Shown piece by piece: positions 34,731 to 45,966 of a stretch of 64,000 nt of DNA. Each line of letters starts with the position of its first letter. Within the stretch, counting starts at the first letter, position 1. The position numbers were made by a program, and so were the translations under genes. This DNA is from Perognathus longimembris pacificus (lineage: Eukaryota; Chordata; Mammalia; Rodentia; Heteromyidae), in NCBI RefSeq assembly GCF_023159225.1, contig NC_063173.1:5834352-5898351 (forward strand), in the 5' to 3' direction. Below the pieces are notes generated by a model. The model saw nothing but the letters and a program-made list of their open reading frames with translations. It ran no database searches and was not told the origin of the DNA.

Positions 34731-35725
34731 AATAGCAGTCAGGAGCCCACGGGGAGACTGTCTGGCGGGATGAAGCAGGCCCTTTCTTGGCCTCTTCCCT
34801 AGCTCTTCTACATTTCTTTGTTTTGAAATATCTACCATCTTATCTAGCTGCTTAGTTCTGCCTGTCTCTCTGTCACTACCAACTTCCCAGATAGCTGGTG
34901 TTAGATGAGGGGCCCCGTCCCTGACACAGTTTAGGTTCTTTCAAGATAATTGACAGGACATGGGGTGAAGGAGGGAAGCACTGGACAGGCTGCTAACGCA
35001 GGCTGGACTGTGCCATTCAGTGGCCTCCATACTCTAGTTGGCACTGCCAAGCAGCACAGGTTCTGTAAAGCCAGTCAAGACCACGAATCTCTAGAACCCA
35101 GAGCAAACGCGGGGCAGAGTCCAAGCCCCGAGTGCTTTCACCTCAGCAGTCACTCCACCAGCTAGGCCAGCACCCCCCTAGACCTGAGGACCAGAAGCTC
35201 AAAGCCAAGAAGAGCACAGTGCTGTCCCAGCCACCCTGAGAGCCTGCCTCTCATCGCTCCGTCTCCCAGGTACCAACCTGCTTCTCCACCTCTCTCTCGA
35301 GTCTACCCCGCGGTTCCCAGCTTGCCTTGCGCCTCTCCATGGGGCTCCACAGCAAGCCCCCCCCCCCCACCCCATGCAGGCAGCTGTGCAGTCTGTTGCC
35401 CTGGTGGAAGATTCCAGGAGCGAGCAGTGAACTCAGCGCGGGCAGCCTCGGACGGAAGAGCCGGTGTCCTCTCCTGCCCTTCCATCAGCCACTGCATCGG
35501 GCCTGGCTGACACCGAGCCTGTGCTTCTTCCCTTCCTCCTGCTTTCTCCACCCTGTACCTCACCCCCACTGGTGACCCCACTGGGCTCCCTCCCCTCCCC
35601 CTCCACACCAATAGAGATGAAGCCAGAGTCACTGAGGACCCAACTGCTCTCTGGACTACCTGTCCTCCTTAGAGGTGCATGTGAATACATAAAGTAGCCA
35701 GGTAATGTGTTTGGCTGTCTTTCTC

Positions 35726-35731
<6 letters not shown>
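34731..35731. other. Unique sequence, locally GC-rich
   Basis: Includes a C-run at about 35358-35368. ORFs on both strands at 35300-35790 show no domain. Confidence 0.45.
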
Positions 35732-35780
<49 letters not shown>

Positions 35781-36000
35781 TGTGATCACTGGGGCTTGAA
35801 CTCAGGACCAGGGCACTGTCTCTGTATTTTTTCATTCAAGGCAGCCTCTACCACTTGAGCCACCCTCCACTTCGGGTGTGTGGGGTGGGTAGGTTGGAGA
35901 TGAGTGTGTCCCTGTCTTTTCTTCCTTGCTTGGCTTCTGACCCGGATCTCCGGACCTGGCTCTCCTCGATGGCTAAGATCACAGCGCCCAGCCACACAAA
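35732..36000 (-). mobile_element. Geo-type SINE, antisense, with TG tail
   Basis: (TG)n at 35732-35784 directly precedes 'ggggcttgaactcaggacca', 'ctaccacttgagccaccctc' and 'gatggctaagatcacagcgc'. Confidence 0.88.
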
Positions 36001-36399
36001 CGAATTTTAAAACTGACTCTACCACAAAGCAGGATCGAGTCCAGCGCTAGACGGGGATGTAAGTAGAGTGCTTATAAAAGCTCATAGGAAGAAACGCCAT
36101 TTTCTACTTCAAATACATTGTCTACTGTGTCAGAATGTAGTCTTGTAGTAGCATTGCTGGAGTATAATTTATCTTTTTTTATTTTTAATAGCTTGACTGA
36201 TCAAAGTCGGGAAAGCGGAGGGACTCGCGCAACACCGGGCATAGTGGAAAACGGGGTATCAGTGCAAGTGCCATTTCAGACTCCAGCCTTCTCAATGCCT
36301 GTGGTCCCTTGCCCTCACAGCTGAAGATGGCAGATGACTCGTCGGGGAGCTAATGTTTGACTAGGACCTAGGATAATAAGCAAGATATTGCGTGGGCCT
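36001..36399. other. Unique sequence
   Basis: Nothing recognised. Confidence 0.5.
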
Positions 36400-36806
36400 G
36401 CGTATGAAATGTCCCCCCCCCAAAAAAAAAAAGATCAAAGATTCGAGGCAGTGGGGGCTTTGGGTGTGAGGAACACCATGAGGGTCTGTCTTCATCAACA
36501 CATCAATCCATTCGTGGAGCCAGTATTCAAATAGAATTGTGGAAGAAGTGAGTCTTGGGGTCCTTCCCCGTGGAAGATACGCCTTGTTTCTGGCCCTTTC
36601 CATCATGCTCTCTGCTTCCCATCCACCCTGAGGTGAGCTGTTTAGCTCTTCTGTGTACTCCCTGCCATGTTATTCTGCCTCCTGAACAACGGAGACAAAG
36701 GATCAGGGGACTAACTGTCTGAGATGCTGAGCCAAAAGGATTCCACTGCTGCTTTATACTTGTTCATTTCGGGTGTTTTGCCACAGTGACGAGAAGGCTA
36801 GCTGAC
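36400..36806 (+). mobile_element. MaLR (MST-like) solo LTR
   Basis: 'gtatgaaatgtccccc' start, 'ctggccctttccatcatgct', 'ccctgccatgttattctgcc', 'gggtgttttgccacagtgac' and the end 'gaaggctagctgacatcc' follow the MST-type LTR order. Non-coding fossil. Confidence 0.7.
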
Positions 36807-37354
36807 ATCCAAACCAAGTACCAGAGGCAACCTAAAGTATCCCACAGACACACGCAGATGAAGCGGTGTCGAAATCACCCCCAAGTTATGTTATGGTCGC
36901 TGCAAAAGTTAGGAATGAAACTCATTTAACTCATCAAGTCACTTTCTAGAGAGCTGATTAATATGCTTGCTTTGAGCGTGCAGGGTCTGTCTTCCTCTAA
37001 TACACCAGTCGTTGGGATTGTGGGTCCATCCACCATCTGTCTGGGTAAATCATGATGGCCCAAACCCGAAGGCTGAGGCTCTCCTCGGAGAGAGGCCGCT
37101 CTGGTATCCGTGGTTGGCGTGAGCCTCCTTATGCAGAATGCACCAATTACAGAGAATAATTTGGCTTCAGTGAGAACCCAGTGGAAATGATTAAAGGAAA
37201 ATCTTATTCAAAAGGCACTTCATTCCAGAACATGTACTTGGATAATCGAGAAAAGTACAATGGAAGCATTTCTATTAAAACTTCATGGGTATCACAGACC
37301 TGGGTCAAACCAGATGACCACAGTGCTTATTGTTTTAGTATTTGGGGGGGAGGG
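36807..37354. other. Unique sequence, possible conserved noncoding DNA
   Basis: 36890-37330 is non-repetitive and AT-rich, with 'gagctgattaatatgcttgc' and 'gaatgcaccaattacagaga'. No credible ORF. Confidence 0.3.
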
Positions 37355-37598
37355 GAGGCAGTCCTGGGGCTTGAACGCAGGACCTAGGCGCTGTCCCTGA
37401 GCTTCTTTTGCTCAAGGCTAGCACTCTACCACTTGAGCCACAACTCCACTTCCAATTTTATTTTTTTGGTACTTGATTGGAGGTAAGAGTCATATGGACT
37501 TTCTTGCCTGTGCTGATTTCAAACCATGATCCTCAGATCTCAGCCTCCTCAGTAGCTAACCTTACAGGATGAACCACTGGTTCATGGCTGTGATTCAT
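37355..37598 (-). mobile_element. Geo-type SINE, antisense
   Basis: 'ggggcttgaacgcaggacct', 'ctctaccacttgagccacaa' and 'cagatctcagcctcctcagt'. Full length with a short T-rich insertion. Confidence 0.9.
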
Positions 37599-38670
37599 TT
37601 CTTAATCTCTTGAGTCCAGACACATAGAACTGTAGTCCCTGTCATGACTAAGTCATGTGGATAATGACAGGGCTCCATGTTTTCTCCCCATTACAGATCT
37701 GTTGCTTTGTTTGGAAGACTGAATTACCATGCACAAATCCATATTCAGGTTCAGCCTTACCCTGGAGTTTACGTTGCCCCTTCCAGATTGTGAGCGCAGG
37801 GCACAAACTGCATCACACAATTTGCCACCAGCCCTGTCGGGTGCACTGTGGTGTCTGAACGAATCCATGAACTTGAGCTTGGCTTCTTTGCATGCATCAT
37901 CTGCGGTCCTACATTTCAAAGCGCATCTGTGAGTCTGTCGGAGTGGCCCTCGACAGTTCAAACCCCAACTCCCTTCCTTCTTTCCTCCTCAGTGCCTGCA
38001 AAGTCTCTATGAACCCCCAAAACAGATCCCACCAGTGCTCAGGCAGCTTCTATGTGGGGTCCACACTCCTCCTCTTCCCACTCTCCTTCTCCACTTGCTA
38101 AGGAACACAGGCCCAGACCAGCTGGAACTAGATGAGAAGACAGATTGAAATGGCAGGCTAGGCCGTCCATCCCGCCTAGTCCGTCCCTCAGGGCAAAGGC
38201 CTTCCAGGAGACTCCTCAGGACCCTGAGTAACTGCATGCCCGGGGTGCCAGGCCCTCCGGTCAGCAGCCAGCCACGGTTCTCGGCCTAGTTCTGGTGTTC
38301 CTGGGGCTGGAAGTTCATCACAGCACTGCTCACAAGTGGGAAGTGTGCGGCGGTGTGTCCACCGCGGGAAACACAGTGGATGCTCCCCTTGGTGAGGAGC
38401 CATCCGACGTAACAGACAAGCTGAGCCAGAGCAACAGAAACGGTCTCTGAGGCAGCACATTCATATATGTGAATAGGAATAGACACACTCAAAAGAGCGT
38501 GTATTTCACAAAACACACACGAAAGGGAAAGGCATCAAACACATGTTATGATGGAGAATGAGGAATAAAAATGGGATGAGATGGATGGATGGATGGATAC
38601 ATGCACACATGCATACAAGAGGAGAAGACTAACTAAATCCATGTTGATAACATGACATAATCTGAGGAAT
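37599..38670. other. Unique sequence with possible L2 relic
   Basis: 37775-37875 ('ccagattgtgagcgcagggc') resembles an L2 3' end. A (GGAT)n stretch lies at about 38581-38598. No gene. Confidence 0.4.
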
Positions 38671-38763
38671 GGAGGAGGAGGAGGAGGAGGAGGAGGAGGA
38701 GGAGGAGGAGGAGGAGGAGGAGGAGGAGGAAGAGGAGGAGGAGGAGGAGGAAGGGGGAGGAGA

Positions 38764-38795
<32 letters not shown>

Positions 38796-38796
38796 A

Positions 38797-38830
<34 letters not shown>

Positions 38831-38906
38831 GGAGGGAAGAGGAGGAGGAGGAGGAGGAGGAGGAGGAGGAGGAAGAGGAGGAGGAGGAGGAGGAAGGGGG
38901 AGGAGA

Positions 38907-38938
<32 letters not shown>

Positions 38939-38939
38939 A

Positions 38940-39010
<71 letters not shown>

Positions 39011-39104
39011 GAGGAGGAGAAGGAGGAGGAAGAGGAGGAAGAGGAGGAGGAGGAGGTGGAAGAGGAGAAGGAGGAGAAGAGGAGGAAGAGGGAGGAGGGA
39101 AGAG

Positions 39105-39154
<50 letters not shown>

Positions 39155-39262
39155 GGAGGAGAAGGAGGAGGAAGAGGAGGAAGAGGAGGAGGAGGAGGTG
39201 GAGAAGGAGGAGGAAGAGGAGGAAGAGGAGGAGGAGGAGTGGAAGAGGAGAAGGAGGAGGAA

Positions 39263-39312
<50 letters not shown>

Positions 39313-39435
39313 GGAGGAGGAGGAGGAGGAGGAGGAAGAGGAGAAGGAGGAGGAGGAGGAAGAGGAGAAGGAGGAGGAAGAGGAGGAGGAGGAGGTGGAA
39401 GAGGAGAAGGAGGAGGAAGAGGAGGAAGAGGAGAG

Positions 39436-39470
<35 letters not shown>

Positions 39471-39609
39471 GGAGGAAGAGGAAGGGGAGGAGAAGGAGGA
39501 GGAAGAGGAGAAGGAGGAGGAGGAGGAAGAGGAGAAGGAGGAGGAGGAGGAAGAGGAGGAGGAGGAGAAGGAGGAGGAAGAGGAGGAAGGAAGGAAGGGG
39601 AGGAAGAGA
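38671..39609. repeat. Giant polypurine (GGA/GAA)n tract, 939 nt
   Basis: The plus strand has only A and G apart from four T residues at about 39057, 39199, 39240 and 39396; the first 386 nt are pure. GAGGA/GAAGA words are arranged in longer duplicated blocks. All long ORFs (poly-Glu/Arg/Gly or Ser/Pro/Leu) come from the repeat. The DNA type favours triplex (H-DNA) formation. Confidence 0.98.
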
Positions 39610-39764
39610 TATTTGAGGACACAGTGTGTAAAGGAACATGTAAGCTTGTCCAAAGGATTGAAGGGCACGGGTGACAGCACTGGATTTGTCCCAAGGGCAA
39701 AGTCATTTGTGTAAGCCAGGCTTTGTCTCACCATTGCTGTGGTTGGTAAACTCTGGCCAGCTGG

Positions 39765-39890
39765 ATGCATCGGAACACAGATTGCTGGACTCTATGCTCA
39801 GAATTTCTAATTCATTAGGTGTAGACTAAGCTCCAAATTTGAATTTTAAAAAAAGTTCTCTGATGATACAGATGATCACACAGGAGCCAC
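39765..39890 (+). mobile_element. MER5-like hAT DNA-transposon fossil
   Basis: 'agaatttctaattcattagg' followed by 'aaatttgaattttaaaaaaa' and 'gttctctgatgatacagat' matches the MER5A core order. Confidence 0.6.
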
Positions 39891-40069
39891 GAGAGAACAG
39901 GTGTCTTTCCAATTGTATTCGTTTTAGTTTGGCGAAGCTACTTAGTAAGGAATTATTCTATCAGAATGAGGTCTTCTTTGAATGATAAATTAAAAGTAAG
40001 GGAGGTGGGGAGCTTCCTCTGTAATCTTGGGGTGTTTTCTCTTCATACTCTAATCTGCTTTAAAAGGGT

Positions 40070-40287
40070 GTTTTTAGCTGGGACTTGTGCCTCTAGGCTC
40101 AGATGTGAAGATTGAGATTCGAAGTCAACCCAGGCCAGAAAGTTCCTGCGTCTCTTTTTTCCAACTAACCACCAAGAAGACAGAAATAGAAGACAGAAAT
40201 AGGTCCAAGTGGTGGAGCTCCAACTTTGAGCAAAAAAGCTAAAGCACAGTGTCCAGGTCCTAAGTTCAAGCTCCAATACCAGCACAG
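40070..40287 (+). mobile_element. Geo-type SINE, diverged
   Basis: 'tccaactaaccaccaagaag', a small internal duplication 'agacagaaatagaagacaga', and 'cctaagttcaagctccaata'. Confidence 0.75.
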
Positions 40288-40639
40288 AACATGGGAAGAG
40301 GGATAATTGAATTGGATTGAAGTAGATTAATAATTCTACACCATCAAACAATCAATAATACCCACCCACCCCCACCCACCCCCAAAAAAAAACAGAAATG
40401 AAAAGAGAAAAGGAAATCAGAGAAGAATTGAATAAATACAAACAACCCACTTGTTGACTTGGATGAACTTCTAGGATTTCAGACTCTAGGTATTTGATGT
40501 AAACCCAAAAGGATCAAGGGTAGCATGGAGAGGAAGCTGAAGCTAGCTGAGCTATATCAGAAATGGCCTGGAAGGGAACTCTACCTCAAAGCCACCTCAG
40601 TGCTAACTAATGTATAACAACACTGACCAAGAGGCCGCT
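40288..40639. other. Unique sequence with (CCCA)n
   Basis: (CCCA/CCCACC)n at about 40360-40383. No gene. Confidence 0.5.
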
Positions 40640-40810
40640 GTACACCATCCTTGTGAAGGGCTTGGTAGAGATTAACTGACTCCCTCCTCGGGGGGATATT
40701 TGCATTACCCTCATTTGTTAGATGAAGAAACTGTAGCTTAGAGGTGTGACACAGTCACACAACTGGCAAATGAAATGATCGGGTTTTGAACATAGGACAT
40801 CTGAGCCCAC
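40640..40810 (-). mobile_element. MIR fossil, antisense
   Basis: 'gttagatgaagaaactgtag', 'cacagtcacacaactggcaa' and 'ttttgaacataggacat' fit the reverse of MIR. Confidence 0.7.
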
Positions 40811-41419
40811 AATGCCCCGTTCTGAGCCAGCTTGAACAGCTTTACCTAATTCCATCCTCAGTGTTTTCACGGGACAGACAATACATTCTCTCCCACTCTG
40901 GGCCAGCGCTGGCCTTGCGGGTGTCTCAAGGCTCGGGTCTAATGTCCTCTCGGATAGAGCGAACACAGAAATCATGGATACGCACCGGGTCTGTTCTGAG
41001 GTCAATCAGGGTTTTAGCAGAACCCCGACGGTAAGCTCGAGGCGGGGAGGTGGAGCTCACAGCGATGTCACGCCGGTGTGAGGGCAGGGGTCGGGGAAGC
41101 TTGAAGGATGGAGGGTGGCAGGTCACCCGCAGGAGGCCTGAGGGAGGGGGGGAACCGTGGGCACAGGCGGCGGGAGCCACAGAGCCCTCTGGGCCACCAA
41201 GCAGGACGTGTAGCCTCCAGGAGACCGAATCTCCCCAGCCTCCAGAACCGAGGGGCGTGAGAAGCTAGCACCCCGGGGCTGAGTCGGCCCTGCAAAGCCA
41301 GAGGGCCAAAAGCACTGCCAGGAACCACGAGAGTGTTCGCTACAAAGCAAAGCGCTTTCGTCCAACGGACAGCGGAAGAAGGTAGACGAAGGAACCAGAA
41401 AGATTTAGAGGAGAGGCAG
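40811..41419. other. Unique sequence
   Basis: Moderately GC-rich; short ORFs on both strands with no domain. Confidence 0.4.
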
Positions 41420-41690
41420 ATGCAAGCAGGACATCACTGGTCCTCTGAAGATGGAAGGGCCACAGGGAACAGCATGCAACAACGGGGCAGGAAAAAGGCG
41501 CTGGATCCCCAAAACCACAAGACCCAGGATCGCAGCAGCCAGGATGCCACTGGAGATCCACCCCACCCCAATTCTGAGCCTCCAGAGAGGGCCCAGCCTG
41601 CCGACGACGGCTTCCATTCTAAATCCCTGACACCCCAGATTGGGCTCACCCGCACTCCGACCTACAGACAGGATTGACCAAGGGCCCAGG
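41420..41690 (+). mobile_element. Possible MaLR/MLT-like LTR fossil
   Basis: 'ctctgaagatggaagggcca', 'gagcctccagagagggccca', 'gcctgccgacgacggcttcc' resemble LTR phrases of MaLR elements. Uncertain. Confidence 0.35.
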
Positions 41691-41940
41691 AGAAGTAGGG
41701 CTGGAGCCCGTTACTCATTGTGTCGTGAGAGCTCAGTCTCTCGATTCCCATTCCTCACCCGGTTCTCCGTTTGTACTGACTAAGGCAACTCAAGGCACAA
41801 AGCAGGGGTGGAAGGCGGAGGCCTGATTTGGTGGCGACTCCACCATCACTCCGAAGCCTGTGGCAACAAGAAGAGCAAGTAGACAGGTCCATCCGTGTCC
41901 GGCTAGTGGTCTAGCCCAGGAAAACACAGATTTCCCTATT

Positions 41941-42171
41941 AAAAAAAATTTAAGGGGCTGGGGATATGGCCTAGTGGCAAGAGTGCCTGCCTCATATACA
42001 TGAGGCCCTGGGTTCGATTCCCCAGCACCACATATACAGAAAATGGCCAGAAGTGGCGCTGTGACTCAAGTGGCAGAGTGCTAGCCCTTGAGCAAAAAGA
42101 AGCCAGGGACAGTGCTCAGGCCCTGAGTCCAAGGCCAGGACTGGCCAAAAAAAAAAAAGAAAAAAATTTAA
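41941..42171 (+). mobile_element. IDL-Geo-type SINE
   Basis: Body about 41953-42160: 'ggttcgattccccagcacca' and 'caagtggcagagtgctagcc', with an A-rich tail. The A/T-rich flank 'aaaaaatttaa' recurs on both sides. Confidence 0.95.
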
Positions 42172-42684
42172 AATGAAATTTTAACAAGAAAAAAAAATCC
42201 ATTCCTGTTGCTTAATCCACGCAGTCATTTGCACCCACGAGCGCTAGATGGCTCTTTGGGCCTCTGAACTCCCCAAGTTCTGCTCGGAGGTGCTCTGCAA
42301 TGAAGCGGGGATAAAGGGATTTTCCAGTCATCTGAGCAGAGATATAAATGGCCCCATTCTTCCTGGCCTCCCTCAAAGAATAAGTCTTGGCCTGCCTCCA
42401 CCTTGGGGAGATTGGCAGCGGAGAGAAAAGGGAAGTCAGTGCTTTTCAGCAGGGCCTGTCTGGAGGAGCCCTGGGCAGCCAACGCGGCCAGAAAGCCTGG
42501 CAGCGGCCCCAGCTCTACCAGGAATCGTCAATAGCACAGGGCCCCGCGCCTGCAAAGTGCAGATCAACCACCGCGTCCCATCCACACCGGCTCCCCGCCC
42601 CAGCGGCGCCCGCCAACAGCTTCCACTTGGGCAGGTTACAACATCTCATGAGGTCAGCATCCAGTGTGCAGAAGAATAACCTGC
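42172..42684. other. Unique sequence
   Basis: No gene. ORFs entering the GACAGA array are not credible. Confidence 0.45.
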
Positions 42685-43580
42685 TGAGGACAGGAGAGAG
42701 AGAGAGAGTCAGAGAGTCGAGAGACAGAGGACAGAGAGACAGAGAGACAGAGAGAACAGAGAGACAAAGAGAGACAGAGAAAGAGACAGAGACAGAGAGA
42801 CGGAGAGACAGAGAGATAGAGACAGAGACAGAGAGACAGACAGGGACAGAGAGACAGAGAGAGACAGACAGAAAAACAGAGAGACAGAGACAGAGAGAGA
42901 GACAGAGACAGACAGAGAGACAGACAGACAGAAAGAGAGACACAGAGAGAGACAGAGACAGAGAGAGAGACAGACAGAGAGACAGAGACAGAAAGACAGA
43001 GAGACAGAGACAGAGAGAGAGAAACAGGAGAGACACAGAGAGAGACAGAGAGACAGACACAGAGACAGAGACACAGAGACAGAGACACAGAGACAGAGAC
43101 AGACAGAGACAGACAGACAGAGACAGACAGAGAGAGAGACAGAGAGAGACAGAGACAGAGAGAGAGACAGACAGAAAGACAGAGAGACAAAGAGAGACAG
43201 AGACAGAGAGAGACAGGGACAGAGAGAGACAGAGACACAGAGACAGAGAGACAGAGACAGAGACAGACAGAAAGACAGAGAGACAAAGAGAGACAGAGAC
43301 AGAGAGAGAGACAGAGAGAGACAGGGACAGAGAGACAGAGAGACAGAGACAGAGACAGAGAGAGACAGAGACAGAGACAGAGACAGACAGAGAGACAGAG
43401 AGACAGAGACAGAGACAGAGACAGACAGAGACAGAGAGAGACAGAGACAGAGACAGACAGAGAGACAGAGAGACAGAGACAGAGAGAAACAGGAGAGACA
43501 GACAGAGAGACAGAGAGACAGAGACAGAGAGAAACAGGAGAGACAGAGACAGAGAGACAGACACAGAGACAGACAGAGAC

Positions 43581-43612
<32 letters not shown>
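42685..43612. repeat. (GACAGA)n / (GAGACA)n array, 0.93 kb
   Basis: Made of GAGA, GACA and GACAGA words, with 'aacaggagagac' variants at about 43022, 43488 and 43534. After about 42818 the plus strand has no T for roughly 795 nt. Arg/Asp/Glu/Thr-rich ORFs on plus and Ser/Leu/Cys/Val-rich ORFs on minus are repeat artefacts. Confidence 0.97.
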
Positions 43613-43621
43613 CGCACAAGC

Positions 43622-43722
43622 GAGCGCTGGGCCTGGAGCTTGGACTCGGGCGGTGGGCGCTGTCCCTGGGCTTTCTCTGTCTCACGGAGAGCGCTCCGCC
43701 CTTGAACCCCGGCTCCAGGCGG
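43622..43722 (-). mobile_element. SINE right half, antisense
   Basis: 'gagcttggactcgggcggtg' and 'gctgtccctgggctttctct', then 'ccgcccttgaaccccggctc'. GC-shifted compared with other copies. The GACAGA array lies at its tail side. Confidence 0.6.
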
Positions 43723-44350
43723 AGCTCTGGTCGGCTCTTGTCGCGGTTCCTCCGTGCTCATCTCCCCGCGCGCTCCTTCCTGGGCAGCTCCCCTGTCCGC
43801 CTCCTGGGCGGCCGGATAGGAGCCGCCGGCAGCCAGCCACGTGCTCTGTATTTCCCATGTCTGGTGCTTCGCATGTGAATCGTATTTGATGATCTTCACG
43901 GAGTCGTGCAAGGGGTTCGCAAACCGCCCCCCCCTTCCCGACCACCCCCCCCCCATTCTCTTAACCTCGCGTTGATCACCCCGCCTGCGTTCGCCTGGCG
44001 CTCTCGGCTCCTCCACGCCTGTGCTTGTGCCTCCCCGGCGGAGGCCCCTCGAGTGCCGGTGTCCTGGGAGTCCTTGTCCTGCGGGACCGAGTAAATACCC
44101 CGCTTCGGTCAATGCATCTGTGTACGCTTCACACTTCTAAAAAAACACGGTCCGGCTGCTGGGACGCAGGGCGGGGGGGGGGGGGGCCAGGGCAGCCCGG
44201 GCGGCGCCCCCCGTCCCCCCCCACCCCGTCCCCGTACTGTGTGAGCAGACGTGGCTTTTCCCACGACTCGGGTTCTGTGGGTTCGGAGCCCCTGCGCAGC
44301 GCCCCCCCCCCATGGCGGGGTCGTGTGGGGAGGTGCCTCGCGGGTGAAGA
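43723..44350. other. GC-rich sequence with homopolymer runs
   Basis: CpG-containing, with a C-run at about 43948-43955 and a 14-G run at about 44173-44186. No gene recognised. Confidence 0.5.
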
Positions 44351-45966
44351 GATGGGGCTCGGGCAGCATTGATGAAGAGATGGGGTTCAGCAGCAGTGGT
44401 GATGGGTTCGGGGGCAGTGGTGATGGGTTGGGTTTTTGGGGGGGGCAGTGGTGATGGGTTGGGTTTTTTGGGGGGGCAGTGGTAATGGGTTCAGGGGGCA
44501 GTGGTGATGGGTTGGGGTTCGGGGGCAGTGGTGATGGGTTGGGGGGCAGTGGTGATGGGTTGGGTTTTTGGGGGGGCAGTGGTGATGGGTTGGGGTTCGG
44601 GGGCAGTGGTGATGGGTTCAGGGGGCAGTGGTAATGGGTTCAGGGGGCAGTGGCGATGGGTTGGGTTTTTGGGGGGGCAGTGGTGATGGGTTGGGGTTCG
44701 GAGGCAGTGGTGATGGGTTCGGGGGGCAGTGGTGATGGGTTGGGGTTCGGGGGCAGTGGTGATGAGTTGGGGTTCGGGGGGGCAGTGGTCATGGGTTGGG
44801 GTTGGGGGACAGTGGTGATGGGTTGGGGTTGGGGGACAGTGGTGATGGGTTGGGGTTGGGGGGCAGTGGTGATGGGTTGGGGTTGGGGGGCAGTGGTGAT
44901 GGGTTGGGGTTGGGGGGCAGTGGTGATGGGTTGGGGTTGGGGGACAGTGGTGATGGGTTGGGGTTGGGGGGCAGTGGTGATGGGTTGGGGTTGGAGGGAC
45001 AGTGGTGATGGGTTGGGGAGGCAGTGGTGAAGGGTTGGGGTTGGGGGCAGTGGTGATGGGTTGGGGTTGGGGGGACAGTGGTGATGGGTTGGGGCTCGGG
45101 GGGGCAGTGGTGATGGGTTGGGGGGCAGTGGTGATGGGTTGGGGTTGGGGGGGCAGTGGTGATGGGTTGGGGTTGGGGGGGCAGTAGTGATGGGTTGGGG
45201 AGGCAGTGGTGAAGGGTTGGGGTTGGGGGGGCAGTGGTGATGGGTTGGGGGGCAGTGGTGATGGGTTGGGGTTGGGGAGGCAGTGGTGAAGGGTTGGGGT
45301 TGGGGGCAGTGGTGATGGGTTGGGGTTGGGGGGCAGTGGTGATGGGTTGGGGTTGGGGGGGCAGTGGTGATGGGTTGGGGCTCGGGGGGGCAGTGGTGAT
45401 GGGTTGGGGGGCAGTGGTGATGGGTTGGGGTTGGGGGGGCAGTGGTGATGGGTTGGGGTTGGGGGGGCAGTAGTGATGGGTTGGGGAGGCAGTGGTGAAG
45501 GGTTGGGGTTGGGGGCAGTGGTGATGGGTTGGGGTTGGGGGGACAGTGGTGATGGGTTGGGGTTGGAGGGACAGTGGTGATGGGTTGGGGTTGGGGGACA
45601 GTGGTGATGGGTTGGGGTTGGGGGGCAGTGGTGATGGGTTGGGGTTGGAGGGACAGTGGTGATGGGTTGGGGTTGGGGGGCAGTGGTGATGGGTTGGGGT
45701 TCGGGGGGCAGTGGTGATGGGTTGGGGTTGGGGGGGCAGTGGTGATGGGTTGGGGTTGGGGGGCAGTAGTGATGGGTTGGGGTTGGGGGGCAGTGGTGAT
45801 GGGTTGGGGTTCGGGGGGCAGTGGTGATGGGTTGGGGTTGGGGGGGGCAGTGGTGATGGGTTGGGGTTGGGGGGCAGTAGTGATGGGTTGGGGAGGCAGT
45901 GGTGAAGGGTTGGGGTTCGGGGGTGGGGCAGCATTGATGAAGGGTTGGGGTTCGGCAGCAGTGGCC
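44351..45966. repeat. G-rich ~27-bp minisatellite, telomere-like
   Basis: About 55-60 units of 'ggcagtggtgatgggttgg' followed by 'ggttgggg' or variants ('ggttcggg', 'ggtttttggg'). It is dense in GGGGTT and runs of 3-7 G, giving high G-quadruplex potential on the plus strand. Diverged edge units carry 'cagcattgatgaag'. The Pro/His/Thr/Asn-rich frames open on minus result from the unit length being a multiple of three. Confidence 0.97.

Noticed and set aside
38535..39770. Long ORFs (up to 411 codons) across the polypurine tract on both strands
   Set aside because: Pure low-complexity translation of GGA/GAA repeats, open in several frames at once; no start context or domain.
40786..41677. Overlapping ORFs of 70-114 codons on both strands in GC-moderate DNA
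   Set aside because: No domain, no splice context, and partly LTR-like sequence.
42387..44112. ORFs of 343-500 codons over the GACAGA array
   Set aside because: Arg/Asp/Glu/Thr or Ser/Leu/Cys/Val low complexity in all frames; the repeat lacks stop codons.
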